A stretch of DNA of 64,000 nucleotides from Candidatus Tanganyikabacteria bacterium (GTDB lineage Bacteria; Cyanobacteriota; Sericytochromatia; S15B-MN24; VGJW01): assembly GCA_016867265.1 (NCBI GenBank), contig VGJW01000016.1, forward strand, positions 18,071 to 82,070, read 5' to 3'. Every line of letters starts with the position of its first letter. Position 1 is the first letter of the stretch. Shown here in pieces: positions 8,247 to 15,789 of this stretch. The translations under genes were made by a program, and so were the position numbers. The notes under the pieces are model-generated. The model was not told where the DNA came from and made no database searches. It was given only the letters and a program-made list of their open reading frames with translations.

Positions 8247-8271
8247 AGTTCTCCGGGGTTCCTGTCGATGA
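8244..8271 (+). promoter_or_regulatory. putative sigma-28 (FliA) promoter of flgM-flgN-flgK-flgL
   Basis: TAAA at 8244-8247 and GTCGATGA at 8264-8271, spacing 16 nt, the same geometry as the site before flgF. The TAAA again contains the stop codon of the preceding gene. Transcription would begin near 8278, leaving a leader of about 34 nt before the flgM ATG at 8312. Late sigma-28 control of flgM and flgKL is usual in other bacteria. Confidence 0.65.
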
Positions 8272-8281
8272 TAGGCGTGGG

Positions 8282-8309
8282 ATGGAGTTCCATCCTGAAG
8301 AGGAACGGA
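8282..8309 (+). promoter_or_regulatory. possible CsrA-binding pair in the flgM leader
   Basis: Two ANGGA elements, ATGGA at 8282-8286 and ACGGA at 8305-8309, are 18 nt apart within the predicted flgM leader, the second overlapping the ribosome-binding region. A csrA gene and its antagonist fliW follow in the same gene run. The motif is short, so chance matches are likely. Confidence 0.25.
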
Positions 8310-8311
8310 AG

Positions 8312-8623
8312 ATGAGGATCGACCCACGGCTGCTTTCGCAGCATAACGATGTGGCGGCGACCCAGCGCAAGCGGGAAGCCGACGCCCTGAAGCCTTCGGC
8401 ACCGGTCTCCGGTCCGGCGGCTCAGGTCTCGCTGTCCGGTCCCGGTGAGGCGCTCCAGCGCTTCGGTGCGGTTCTCGGCAAGTCCGAGGTCAACCGGGCA
8501 GAATTGGTGGCGCGTCTCAAGGCGGAGGTCGACGCTGGCGCCTACCAGCCGAGCGGGGAATCCATCGCCAAGGCGATCCTCGATCGTGACGCCGACGCCG
8601 TCGACGTCGACGCCCTCCGCTAG
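8312..8623 (+). CDS. flgM: anti-sigma-28 factor FlgM
   Basis: A 103-residue protein with FlgM organisation: a disordered, Ala/Pro-rich N-terminal half starting MRIDPRLLSQHND, VSLSG, and a C-terminal sigma-binding region (NRAELVARLKAEVDAGAYQPSGESIAKAIL), where VDAGxYxPxxxxIAxxIL is the family signature. FlgM holds sigma-28 inactive until the hook is complete and is then exported. I chose the ATG at 8312 (AGGAACGGAAG upstream) over an ATG at 8282, because the predicted sigma-28 transcript starts near 8278. It is followed by flgN 10 nt later. Confidence 0.9.
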   Translation: MRIDPRLLSQHNDVAATQRKREADALKPSAPVSGPAAQVSLSGPGEALQRFGAVLGKSEVNRAELVARLKAEVDAGAYQPSGESIAKAILDRDADAVDVDALR

Positions 8624-8633
8624 GGGTCGGCAC

Positions 8634-9140
8634 ATGGAAGCCCTCGAGGTCTTTGTTTCCTGCCTGGAGCGGGAAGTCAAGGCCTACGAGGGCTTCTTGG
8701 CGCGCCTGCCCCTGAAGCTTGCCCTGATGCGCAAGAACCAGGTTGGCTCGCTCGCGGCGTTGGTCGCCCGCGAGGAGGAAGATCGTCGCGCCTTACAGGC
8801 CATCGAGGGTGAGCGCCGTTTGGCCGCGCGGCCCCTTCTGGTGCGGATGGGCCTACCGGAGAGCGCGTCCTTGCGTGAGGTGGCCGGCGTGCTGGGCGGC
8901 GAGGACGGCAGTCGCATCCTCGATTTGCGCGGTCGGTTGGCCGATGTGCTCGGACGGCTGCGCGCCGGTCAGGAGACGGCCGCCCTGCTGGCACAGGCGA
9001 ACCTCGACTACGTCGGATTCTCGCTGGGCCTTTTCAGTCGCGCCCTCAACCCCGAGGTGCAACTGGCCGACATGACTTATGGGGGATTGCCCGGCGGCGT
9101 CGGGCGCGCAGCCTCCAGCCTGCTGGACCGTACGGCCTGA
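8634..9140 (+). CDS. flgN: FlgN-family flagellar export chaperone
   Basis: A 168-residue mostly helical protein: an N-terminal helix pair (FVSCLEREVKAYEGFLARLPLK) with the FlgN-type KNQVGSLAALVAREEED segment, and a C-terminal helix ending YVGFSLGLFSRALNP. FlgN binds the hook-junction proteins FlgK and FlgL for export, and both genes follow immediately. Identification rests on weak family signature plus the conserved flgM-flgN-flgK-flgL order, so it is good but not certain. The ATG at 8634 lies 10 nt after the flgM stop with GGGGTCGG upstream. Confidence 0.85.
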   Translation: MEALEVFVSCLEREVKAYEGFLARLPLKLALMRKNQVGSLAALVAREEEDRRALQAIEGERRLAARPLLVRMGLPESASLREVAGVLGGEDGSRILDLRGRLADVLGRLRAGQETAALLAQANLDYVGFSLGLFSRALNPEVQLADMTYGGLPGGVGRAASSLLDRTA

Positions 9141-9171
9141 GCAGGCGGGGGCCCCTGATGGGGAGGTCCGG

Positions 9172-10734
9172 ATGTCCGCAGGCGATCTGACGCGGCTCGG
9201 CATCAACGCGGCGACCAGGGGGCTGTTCGCGGCCCAGGCCGCCTTGACGACCGCCGGCCACGACATCACGAACGCCAACACCGAGGGCTTCAGTCGTCAG
9301 CGGGTCGAGCAGAGCTCGCTGCACCAGCAGTTCCCGCTGGCGACAAACTCGGATCGCGTCTTTTCGTCCATCGGCAACGGGGTCGAGGTTTCGCGCGTCA
9401 CCCGCTTGCGTGAGGGTTTTCTCGACGATCGGTTCAGGGCCATCAACCTATCGTACTCGGAACAGGCGGCCGTCAACAATGCCGTCCGCGAGATTGAAGG
9501 CGTCTTCAACGAACCGTCGGATTCAGGCCTGAACGCGACCTTGGCGAGTTTCTTCGACGCTTGGCATGAGCTTTCGACGCACCCCACGGAGTCGTCGGCC
9601 CGCGCGGCTGTCCGCGAAGCCGGCAAGACCTTGGCACGGGCGCTTAACGAGACGGCAGCCGGCCTGTCGGCCGTGCGTCGGCATCTGGACTCCCAGGTGG
9701 CGGCCGCCACGGACGAAATCAATGCCCACGTCCGCGAGATCGCGGCAATGAATGCGCAGATCGTGGCCTCCCAGGGGTCGGGCATTTCACCCAATGACCT
9801 GCTGGATGCCCGGGATCTGGCGTTGGACCGCCTTTCCGGCCTGGTGCAGACCAACCTGTCGACGCATTCGGACGGGTCCATCTGGGTCTATTGCTACGGC
9901 AAAGGCCTCGTGACAGGGGTCCATGCCAACGAGCTCAAGACCTTGCCCGGTACGGACATGGGCTTGTCCAACATCGCCTACAAGGGAGAGTTGCTGAGTC
10001 CCGAGGTCTTGGGGGGGCGCCTGAAGGGCCTGCTCGAGGTCCGCGACCAGATCATCGGGCGGTCCATGGTGCCTGACGGCTTCTATCTCCCCAATACGCC
10101 CAATGGCCTCGCCTACCAGTTGGATCAGGTCGCGTCCCAGTTGGCCGAGGCCGTCAACGAGGTGCATCGGGCCGGGACCAACCTCGCCGGGACCAGCGGT
10201 CTCGATTTCTTCATGGTGGATGCCGCCCGCGTCACCGAGGGTGCGAGCCTGAGCCGCGCATCCATCACGGCCCATTCGATTGCCGTCAACGACGTGTTGG
10301 TCGAGGCCGGACTGCCCGGGCTCGACCTGATTGCCGCCGGAGGACCGGCGACGACGGACCCCGTGACGGGTCTGCCGGTCCTGCCCAAGCCGGCTGACAA
10401 CCGCTCGGCGCTGTTGATTGCCCAGTTGCGCGACAGGCCCCTGATCCGGGCGACTTTTCCCTACGCCGGCGGTTCCCAGGAGTTCTCGGTCCAGGACTAC
10501 TACCGAAACATCCTGACGACGCTGGGTGTCTCGGGCCAGGCTGCGAGTCGTCAGGAAGCCAACCAGAAGGCCCTGCGCGAGAATGTCGAGGCTCAGCGCC
10601 AGGCCGTGAGCGGCGTCAACCTCGACGAGGAGTTCGCCAACATGATCAAGCACCAGCACGCCTATGCGGCGTCGGCCAGGCTGATCACGGTCTTCGACGA
10701 CATGATGAAGACCGTCGTCGAGCTGGTGCGGTAG
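9172..10734 (+). CDS. flgK: flagellar hook-associated protein 1 (FlgK)
   Basis: Hook-filament junction protein, 520 residues, within the FlgK range. N-terminal signature: LGINAATRGLFAAQAALTTA with HDITNANTEGFSRQRVE. FlgK core: FNEPSDSGLNATLASFFDAW and NDLLDARDLALDRLSGL. C-terminal signature: VSGVNLDEEFANMIKHQHAY and AASARLITVFDDMMKTVVELV. ATG at 9172 with GGGGAGG 5 nt upstream; the open frame extends further upstream but without ribosome site. It is 9 nt ahead of flgL and is probably delivered by the FlgN encoded just upstream. Confidence 0.97.
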   Translation: MSAGDLTRLGINAATRGLFAAQAALTTAGHDITNANTEGFSRQRVEQSSLHQQFPLATNSDRVFSSIGNGVEVSRVTRLREGFLDDRFRAINLSYSEQAAVNNAVREIEGVFNEPSDSGLNATLASFFDAWHELSTHPTESSARAAVREAGKTLARALNETAAGLSAVRRHLDSQVAAATDEINAHVREIAAMNAQIVASQGSGISPNDLLDARDLALDRLSGLVQTNLSTHSDGSIWVYCYGKGLVTGVHANELKTLPGTDMGLSNIAYKGELLSPEVLGGRLKGLLEVRDQIIGRSMVPDGFYLPNTPNGLAYQLDQVASQLAEAVNEVHRAGTNLAGTSGLDFFMVDAARVTEGASLSRASITAHSIAVNDVLVEAGLPGLDLIAAGGPATTDPVTGLPVLPKPADNRSALLIAQLRDRPLIRATFPYAGGSQEFSVQDYYRNILTTLGVSGQAASRQEANQKALRENVEAQRQAVSGVNLDEEFANMIKHQHAYAASARLITVFDDMMKTVVELVR

Positions 10735-10743
10735 GAGAGAACC

Positions 10744-11652
10744 ATGCGCGTATCCCAGCGGGCCATCAATGATGTCACGGTCTCCAATCTGGGGGTCAGC
10801 CTGCAGAAGATGCTGCAGTTGCAGGAAAAGATCTCGACGGGGCGGGCCATCAGCCGCCCCTCGGACCAGCCGATCGACTTCAACCGCTCGATGGGTATCC
10901 GGGCGGTCCTCGAGGGCAATGCCCAGCAGCAGCGCAACATCGAGTTCGCCAAGTCGTGGCTGAGTTCGACGGACTCGGCTATCCAGCAGGCCACTTCCAT
11001 CCTGCATCGGGCTCGTGAACTCGCGGTGCGGGGTGCCAACGACTCGATGGACCCCCTGGCACGCCAGCAGATGGCTGCCGAGGTGCGCCAGCTGCGGGAG
11101 CAGATGCGGGTCGTGGGCAATACGGACTTGGGGGGACGTTACCTCTTCGCCGGTTCGGACCAGCTGGAGACGCCTTATCCGACCGGGGGTGCCGACCTCA
11201 ACAATGTCGAGAAGCTCTCGTTCGAGGTCGGCATGAAGGTCACCATGACCTACAACGTCCCGGGTGAGCAGGCCTTCGGGAATACGGGGGTGGATACCGG
11301 GGGGAACCCGGTGGAGCCCACCAACGCTTTCCGACTGCTGGACTCCCTGAACACGGCCTTGATGGCGAACGATGGTCCGGGCATTGCGGCGACGCTCGGC
11401 GTCTTCGACACGCGTCTCGAGAAGTTTCTCGCGGCCCAGGCCGAAGTGGGCGCCAAGGTCAATCGACTGGACCTGCTGACGGACAGGTTGGAAGATCAAA
11501 GGGTCAACCTGCAAGGTCTCAAGAGCGAGGCGGAGGACGCCGACATCGCGACGCTCATCACGGACCTCAACCAGCAGGATGCGGTCTATCGCGCCTCGCT
11601 TGCGGCGACCCAGCGCGTGATCCAGCCGACTTTGCTCGATTACCTGAGGTGA
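10744..11652 (+). CDS. flgL: flagellar hook-associated protein 3 (FlgL)
   Basis: A 302-residue flagellin-family junction protein. N-terminus MRVSQRAINDVTVSNLGVSL with QEKISTGRAISRPSDQP, then IQQATSILHRARELAVRGAND and GGRYLFAGSD are typical of FlgL. The C-terminal helix (DIATLITDLNQQDAVYRASLA) is flagellin-like. A GGAGAG ribosome site precedes the ATG. Its TGA overlaps the ATG of fliW (TGATG), so the two are probably translationally coupled. Confidence 0.96.
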   Translation: MRVSQRAINDVTVSNLGVSLQKMLQLQEKISTGRAISRPSDQPIDFNRSMGIRAVLEGNAQQQRNIEFAKSWLSSTDSAIQQATSILHRARELAVRGANDSMDPLARQQMAAEVRQLREQMRVVGNTDLGGRYLFAGSDQLETPYPTGGADLNNVEKLSFEVGMKVTMTYNVPGEQAFGNTGVDTGGNPVEPTNAFRLLDSLNTALMANDGPGIAATLGVFDTRLEKFLAAQAEVGAKVNRLDLLTDRLEDQRVNLQGLKSEAEDADIATLITDLNQQDAVYRASLAATQRVIQPTLLDYLR

Positions 11653-12122
11653 TGGCATTGGAGATTATTTCCCAACAGCTGGGCGCACTGGCCTATGGCG
11701 AGAAGGACTTGCTGGCCTTTCCCGACGGCATCTTGGGTTTCGCGCAATGGCAGGATTACCTGCTGGTCGACCAGGATGACGTGGCGCCCTTGCGCTGGCT
11801 GCAGCCCGTTGGCGAACCGGCCGTGACCTTCACGGTGCTGGACCCTTACCTCTTCGTGCCGGATTACCGGATCTGCCTCGGGGACGAGGATCGGGCCGCT
11901 CTGGACCTCGTGGAGGGTGACGAGCCCGCGGTCCTGGTGCTGGTGACCATTCCCGAGGATCCTAGCCAGATGACGGCCAACCTGCTGGGGCCTCTGGTCA
12001 TCAACCCCCGGACGAGCAAGGGCCGTCAGCTGGTCATGCACGACAGCGGCTATCCGATCCGGCATCCGCTCATCGCGGATGCCCCCCAGGCGGAGGCAAC
12101 GCCTTCGTCTGCCGCGGTGTAG
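11652..12122 (+). CDS. fliW: flagellar assembly factor FliW
   Basis: A 156-residue protein with FliW signatures: FPDGILGF near the N-terminus, [15 protein letters not shown], and [20 protein letters not shown]. FliW binds flagellin in the cytoplasm and antagonises CsrA, setting flagellin translation to demand. The conserved pair fliW-csrA after flgL supports this. The ATG at 11652 overlaps the flgL stop; a GTG one codon upstream is possible. The last ~15 residues are an Ala-rich tail. Confidence 0.96.
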   Translation: MALEIISQQLGALAYGEKDLLAFPDGILGFAQWQDYLLVDQDDVAPLRWLQPVGEPAVTFTVLDPYLFVPDYRICLGDEDRAALDLVEGDEPAVLVLVTIPEDPSQMTANLLGPLVINPRTSKGRQLVMHDSGYPIRHPLIADAPQAEATPSSAAV

Positions 12123-12126
12123 GCCC

Positions 12127-12501
12127 ATGCTGGTTCTTAGCCGCAAGCTCAACCAATCGATCGTGATCGGGGACCATATCGAGGTGGTCGTCCTCGAGAT
12201 CAAGGGCGATGTCGTCAAGATTGGCGTCAAGGCCCCGCGTGATGTCTCGGTCTACCGGCAAGAGGTCTTCGTCGATATCCAGGCCGAGAACGCCCGGGCG
12301 GCCGGTGGCGACAGGGCGAAGGCTCAGGTTTCCAATGCTGGCGCCCTGCTCAAGCAGGCGCTCGGCAACAAGCCTTTCGGTGGTTCCCCGGGCGCCGGTT
12401 TCGCGCGACCCGCACCGGCCAAGGTCCAGCCAGAGGATGCGAATCCTAAGTCGTCGAAGGCCAAGAGTGAGTCCGAGGGCGATCTGGGGCGGGGTGGCTG
12501 A
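12127..12501 (+). CDS. csrA: translational regulator CsrA with long C-terminal extension
   Basis: The first ~60 residues are Csr[17 protein letters not shown], then [26 protein letters not shown], with the RNA-binding Arg residues of both ends kept. CsrA binds ANGGA motifs around ribosome sites and represses translation. Family members are usually 60-80 residues; this one has 124, the extra ~60 being a low-complexity Ala/Pro/Gly/Lys tail. It starts 4 nt after fliW, whose product is its allosteric antagonist. The tail could affect FliW binding or dimer exposure; no domain is recognisable in it. Confidence 0.95.
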   Translation: MLVLSRKLNQSIVIGDHIEVVVLEIKGDVVKIGVKAPRDVSVYRQEVFVDIQAENARAAGGDRAKAQVSNAGALLKQALGNKPFGGSPGAGFARPAPAKVQPEDANPKSSKAKSESEGDLGRGG

Positions 12502-12612
12502 CGCAGGCTGCTGCGGTGCGCGACTGCGTGACGCTCGGGCTGGATGTCGGCCCAAGTCTCCGGGGCTTCCGCTACCATGGACCTGTGCGTTGGGGTACGT
12601 AGCGGCAGGGAT

Positions 12613-13935
12613 ATGAAGATCAAGCAATTCCGGGCTCCGACGATGCAGGAGGCCATTGCCCGCATCAAGGTCGAGCTCGGCTCGGATGCGGTCATCCTGC
12701 ATCAGAAGAATGTCCGGGTCGGTGGCTTCATGGGCTTCGGGGCCCGACATGAGGTCGAGGTCCTGGCGGCCGTGGATGAGTCGACGCGGCCGACCCCTGA
12801 GCCCGCGCGGCCGGCGCCCGATGCTGGCCGCCCCCCTGCGGCCTCGCGCGTGCAAGTCGACATGGACAGCGTCCTGCCGTGGGAGGTGAAGGAAGAGCCC
12901 GAGATCCTGCCGCCGCCCCAGGTCCGGGAGCAGATCGTTCCGGCAGCGGCCGAACTGCCCGCTTCACCGACTTCAGCCGCAGCTTCCGCCCCCCTCGAGG
13001 CACCCTCCGCGCTCGTGGCCGAGATCAAGGACGCGGTCCTGCGGGAAATCGGGGGCCAGATGCGCGAGAGCCTCTCCAGCGCAGTGGGTGAGGTGACGCA
13101 GCGTGTCGAGGATGTTGTCTCGCGCCTCGAGCTGATGGGCCAGGCAAAGTCGGCATGGAGCCCGGGCCAGCAGCGCTTCCACGACAGGCTCGTGAAGCAG
13201 GACGTCGAGCCGGCCATGGTTCGCCAGATCCTCGCGCGCCTGCATGCGCTGGGTGCCACGCATGAACCTGCCCTCTCCGAGCGGTTTCCCGAGGTCTTGG
13301 GCGAGATGGTGCGATTCGGGGGCCCTATCCTGCCGCCGTCTGCCGAGCGGCAGGGGCCGCGCCTCGTGGCCCTCGTGGGCCCGACGGGCGTCGGCAAGAC
13401 CACGACCATCGCCAAGCTCGCGGCAACCTGGATCCTGCATCACAAGGCCAGCGTCGGCCTGATCACCTTCGATACGTACCGGGTTGCCGCCGTGGATCAG
13501 CTCAAGGTCTACGGGGACATCATCGGCGTCCCGGTTGAGGTGGTCCTCACGCCGGGCGGCCTGCGGGAGGCCTTGAAACGCCTCGAGTCGCGGGACCTGA
13601 TCCTGATCGACACGCCGGGCCGCAGCCCCTCCCACAAGCTGCACCTGAGTGAACTGCGCAGTTTCCTCGAGGTGGCGCCCGATCGCGAGGTGCACCTGGT
13701 GCTTTCGGCGCCGACGACACGGGTCAACCTGATGCAGGCGGTGGAGAGCTTCCGCCATGTCGGGGTGGACCGATTGCTCTTCACGAAGACAGACGAGGCC
13801 GTGACGATGGGCGCGGTGGCGTCCGTGGCCAGCAGCGTCGGCCTGCCGTTGTCCTATGTCACCGTGGGGCAGTCGGTCCCGGACGACTTGGTGGTCGCGG
13901 ACAGGGACCTGATGCTCAAGGGCTTGGTCGGTTGA
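12613..13935 (+). CDS. flhF: flagellar SRP-like GTPase FlhF
   Basis: A 440-residue SRP-family GTPase that sets flagellar position and number. N-terminal B domain: MKIKQFRAPTMQEAIARIKV and DAVILHQKNV. A Pro/Ala-rich linker (about 57-125) follows, then the NG domain with P-loop GPTGVGKTTTIAKLA at 256-270, ITFDTYRVAAVDQLKVY and LILIDTPGRSP. Its TGA overlaps the flhG ATG. The ATG at 12613 begins the conserved domain. A 111-nt gap after csrA holds a weak promoter-like element (GCTACCAT at 12571). Confidence 0.95.
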   Translation: MKIKQFRAPTMQEAIARIKVELGSDAVILHQKNVRVGGFMGFGARHEVEVLAAVDESTRPTPEPARPAPDAGRPPAASRVQVDMDSVLPWEVKEEPEILPPPQVREQIVPAAAELPASPTSAAASAPLEAPSALVAEIKDAVLREIGGQMRESLSSAVGEVTQRVEDVVSRLELMGQAKSAWSPGQQRFHDRLVKQDVEPAMVRQILARLHALGATHEPALSERFPEVLGEMVRFGGPILPPSAERQGPRLVALVGPTGVGKTTTIAKLAATWILHHKASVGLITFDTYRVAAVDQLKVYGDIIGVPVEVVLTPGGLREALKRLESRDLILIDTPGRSPSHKLHLSELRSFLEVAPDREVHLVLSAPTTRVNLMQAVESFRHVGVDRLLFTKTDEAVTMGAVASVASSVGLPLSYVTVGQSVPDDLVVADRDLMLKGLVG

Positions 13936-14810
13936 TGGAAGACCAGGCATCCCGACTGCGCGAGTTGCTGCGCGATGGCCAGCCGGCCGCAACCGTGGCC
14001 CAGGCCCGCATCATCGTCGTCACCTCCGGCAAGGGTGGCGTGGGCAAGACCAACGTGGCCGTGAACCTCGCCTTGGCCATGGGCCAGCTTGGCCAGCGGG
14101 TCATCCTGTTCGATGCCGACATGGGCATGGCCAACGTGGACGTCGTGCTCAACATGTCGCCCCCCCACACCCTGACGGACGTCCTCGCCGGCCGGCGCAG
14201 CCTGCGTGAGGTGCTGGTGCCGATCGAACCGGGCGTGCACCTGGTGCCCGGCGGCTCCGGGGTCGCCCAATTGGCGGCACTCGAGTCGGCCCGGCTCGAA
14301 GCCACTGTCCAGCGCCTGTCCGAGCTCGAGCGGCTCTCCGACGTCATGATTGTCGACACCGGTGCCGGCATCTCGCCCAATGTCCTGGGCTTCGTGCTGT
14401 CCGCCCCCGAGGTCATCGTGGTGACGACGCCCGAGCCGACATCAATCGTCGATGCCTACGGCATCATCAAGGCCATCGATCAGCGTAACCAGCACGCGCG
14501 TGTCTGGCTGCTCGTCAACATGTGTGCCTCCGAAAGCGAGGCGCGGTCCGTCTACGATCGCCTGGTGGCGATCATCGCGCGCTTTCTGGGGGTCAAGGTC
14601 CGGCTGCTGGGCTGGATCGAGCGGGACAGCCAGGTCGGGCGGGCCGTGTTGCAGCAGAAGCCCTTCGTCAGGGCTTTCCCGGGAGGCCTTGCAGCACGCC
14701 GGATTGTGACCGTGGCCGAGAAGTTGCTGGGCTTTGGCGGAGCCCATCCCGGGGCGGAGCGCCAAGGATTCTTTGCCCGCTGGGGCCAGTGGTTCGCGCC
14801 GCGGAGTTGA
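13935..14810 (+). CDS. flhG: MinD-like ATPase FlhG
   Basis: A 291-residue ParA/MinD-family ATPase, partner and GTPase activator of FlhF in flagellar number control. Deviant Walker A SGKGGVGKTNVAVNLA at 31-46, switch region LFDADMGMANVDVVLN, and Walker B-like DVMIVDTGAGIS. The short N-terminal extension (MEDQASRLRELLRD) holds the position of the FlhG activator helix with a DQA motif that stimulates FlhF. MPxxP-type ParA features are absent and there is no partner parB. It overlaps flhF by the TGATG junction and ends convergently with the RodZ-type gene. Confidence 0.93.
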   Translation: MEDQASRLRELLRDGQPAATVAQARIIVVTSGKGGVGKTNVAVNLALAMGQLGQRVILFDADMGMANVDVVLNMSPPHTLTDVLAGRRSLREVLVPIEPGVHLVPGGSGVAQLAALESARLEATVQRLSELERLSDVMIVDTGAGISPNVLGFVLSAPEVIVVTTPEPTSIVDAYGIIKAIDQRNQHARVWLLVNMCASESEARSVYDRLVAIIARFLGVKVRLLGWIERDSQVGRAVLQQKPFVRAFPGGLAARRIVTVAEKLLGFGGAHPGAERQGFFARWGQWFAPRS

Positions 14811-14844
14811 GTCAGCCCACCCGATTGGGGGGGCGGGTACAGCG

Positions 14845-15615
14845 TCAGGCTTCCGGTCGACGGCGCTTCTGGGCCAGGAACTGGCGACCGCCCCGGATAG
14901 ATCCGAGACTGCTGCGCAGGTCCGCCTCAAGTTCGGCAAGGACCTGTTGCACGTAGCTCTCGGCCGAGCGACGCAGGTTCATCGCCTCGTTGCGGGCCTC
15001 ATCGAGGATGCGCTGGGCCTCGAGACGGGCAGCCGTGACATCGGGGGCCTCAGGCGCGTGATGTCGTCCGCCCTCATGGCCGTGATGGCGGCCGTGTGCC
15101 GAGGCTCCACGACCCGTCGGTTCTGTCGTCCGAACGACTGGCGGGACCGCAGGAGCCTGGTGGTTGCCGGTCTCGACATGGTCCGTCGTCGCCTGGAAGC
15201 GACCGGTCGTCCCGTTGCTGGTCGCCGTCGTCTCACCCTGGGAAACCGTCAGCAGGATATCCGCCTCGTAGCGAGGCTTGGGCGACACGGAGACAGGCTC
15301 CACGGTAGGCGTGTCCGCGACGGCGACAGACCCGGCGGCGACAAGGGCCGGTTCGGGTGCTACGACCTTGGTAATTCTCGTGGCACGCTCCTCAAGCTGG
15401 TAGCGACGGACGAGATCCTTGCCGTCGAGGCCCAGTAGGCGGGCGACTTGCCGGATGTAGCCCTGCACGAAGACCGGCGCCAGGATGGTGTCGATGCTGT
15501 CCGATTCGAGGGCCTCGAGGTAGGGCAGCTTGATGTAGGTGCGGCTGGCGACCTCATCGAGCGTCAGGCCCATGGTTTCACGGGTCTGGCGGAGGACTTG
15601 AGCGACAGTCGTCAT
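14845..15615 (-). CDS. RodZ-type helix-turn-helix protein with DivIVA-like coiled-coil tail
   Basis: A 256-residue protein. Residues 1-70 are the HTH_25 domain typical of RodZ (VAQVLRQTRETMGLTLDEVA, IKLPYLEALE, FVQGYIRQVARLLG). RodZ normally continues into a membrane segment and a periplasmic domain; none is seen. Instead there is a disordered, His-rich middle (about 95-190) and a C-terminal coiled coil (AQRILDEARNEAMNLRRSAE, then a LAELEADLRSSLGSIRGGRQ-like end) resembling DivIVA or ATP-synthase-b-like coils. It may link wall or shape machinery to a cytoplasmic scaffold. I chose the ATG at 15615. The gene is divergent from recN, with a TGCTAGCAT extended -10 at 15675-15683. Confidence 0.75.
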   Translation of the reverse strand: MTTVAQVLRQTRETMGLTLDEVASRTYIKLPYLEALESDSIDTILAPVFVQGYIRQVARLLGLDGKDLVRRYQLEERATRITKVVAPEPALVAAGSVAVADTPTVEPVSVSPKPRYEADILLTVSQGETTATSNGTTGRFQATTDHVETGNHQAPAVPPVVRTTEPTGRGASAHGRHHGHEGGRHHAPEAPDVTAARLEAQRILDEARNEAMNLRRSAESYVQQVLAELEADLRSSLGSIRGGRQFLAQKRRRPEA

Positions 15616-15674
15616 GCGGGCGGGCGGGCTCTGAGGGAAAGGGTAGGGCACCTTGCACGGAAGGCAATATTGTC

Positions 15675-15683
15675 ATGCTAGCA
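15675..15683 (-). promoter_or_regulatory. extended -10 promoter (TGCTAGCAT) of the RodZ-type gene
   Basis: The minus strand reads TGCTAGCAT, about 60 nt before the ATG at 15615. It is one of seven TGCTANNNT elements found upstream of genes in this window. Confidence 0.45.
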
Positions 15684-15774
15684 CGGCCTCGGGGTGAAAG
15701 GGAGCCCCTGCGCCGGGTCCGGCGGCGTACCCGATTGTGGCTTCATGGCCTGCCGTGGCAGGGTCCCTGCGGCA

Positions 15775-15783
15775 TGCTAGGCT
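15775..15783 (+). promoter_or_regulatory. extended -10 promoter (TGCTAGGCT) of recN, leaderless
   Basis: TGCTAGGCT ends 6 nt before the recN ATG at 15790, so the transcript should start at or beside the start codon. No ribosome site can fit in between. Confidence 0.5.
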
Positions 15784-15789
15784 GACTTC

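Noticed and set aside
6309..12122. Genome-wide reassignment of TAG
   Set aside because: flgF, flgM, flgK and fliW end at TAG at the family's normal length, so TAG is a working stop here; only local suppression or mutation is possible.
13935..14810. Chromosome-partition ParA
   Set aside because: Position after flhF, the start-stop overlap and MinD-like switch sequence identify FlhG; no parB follows.
14811..14844. Terminator between flhG and the RodZ-type gene
   Set aside because: The G/C-rich arms pair poorly and there is no T-run.
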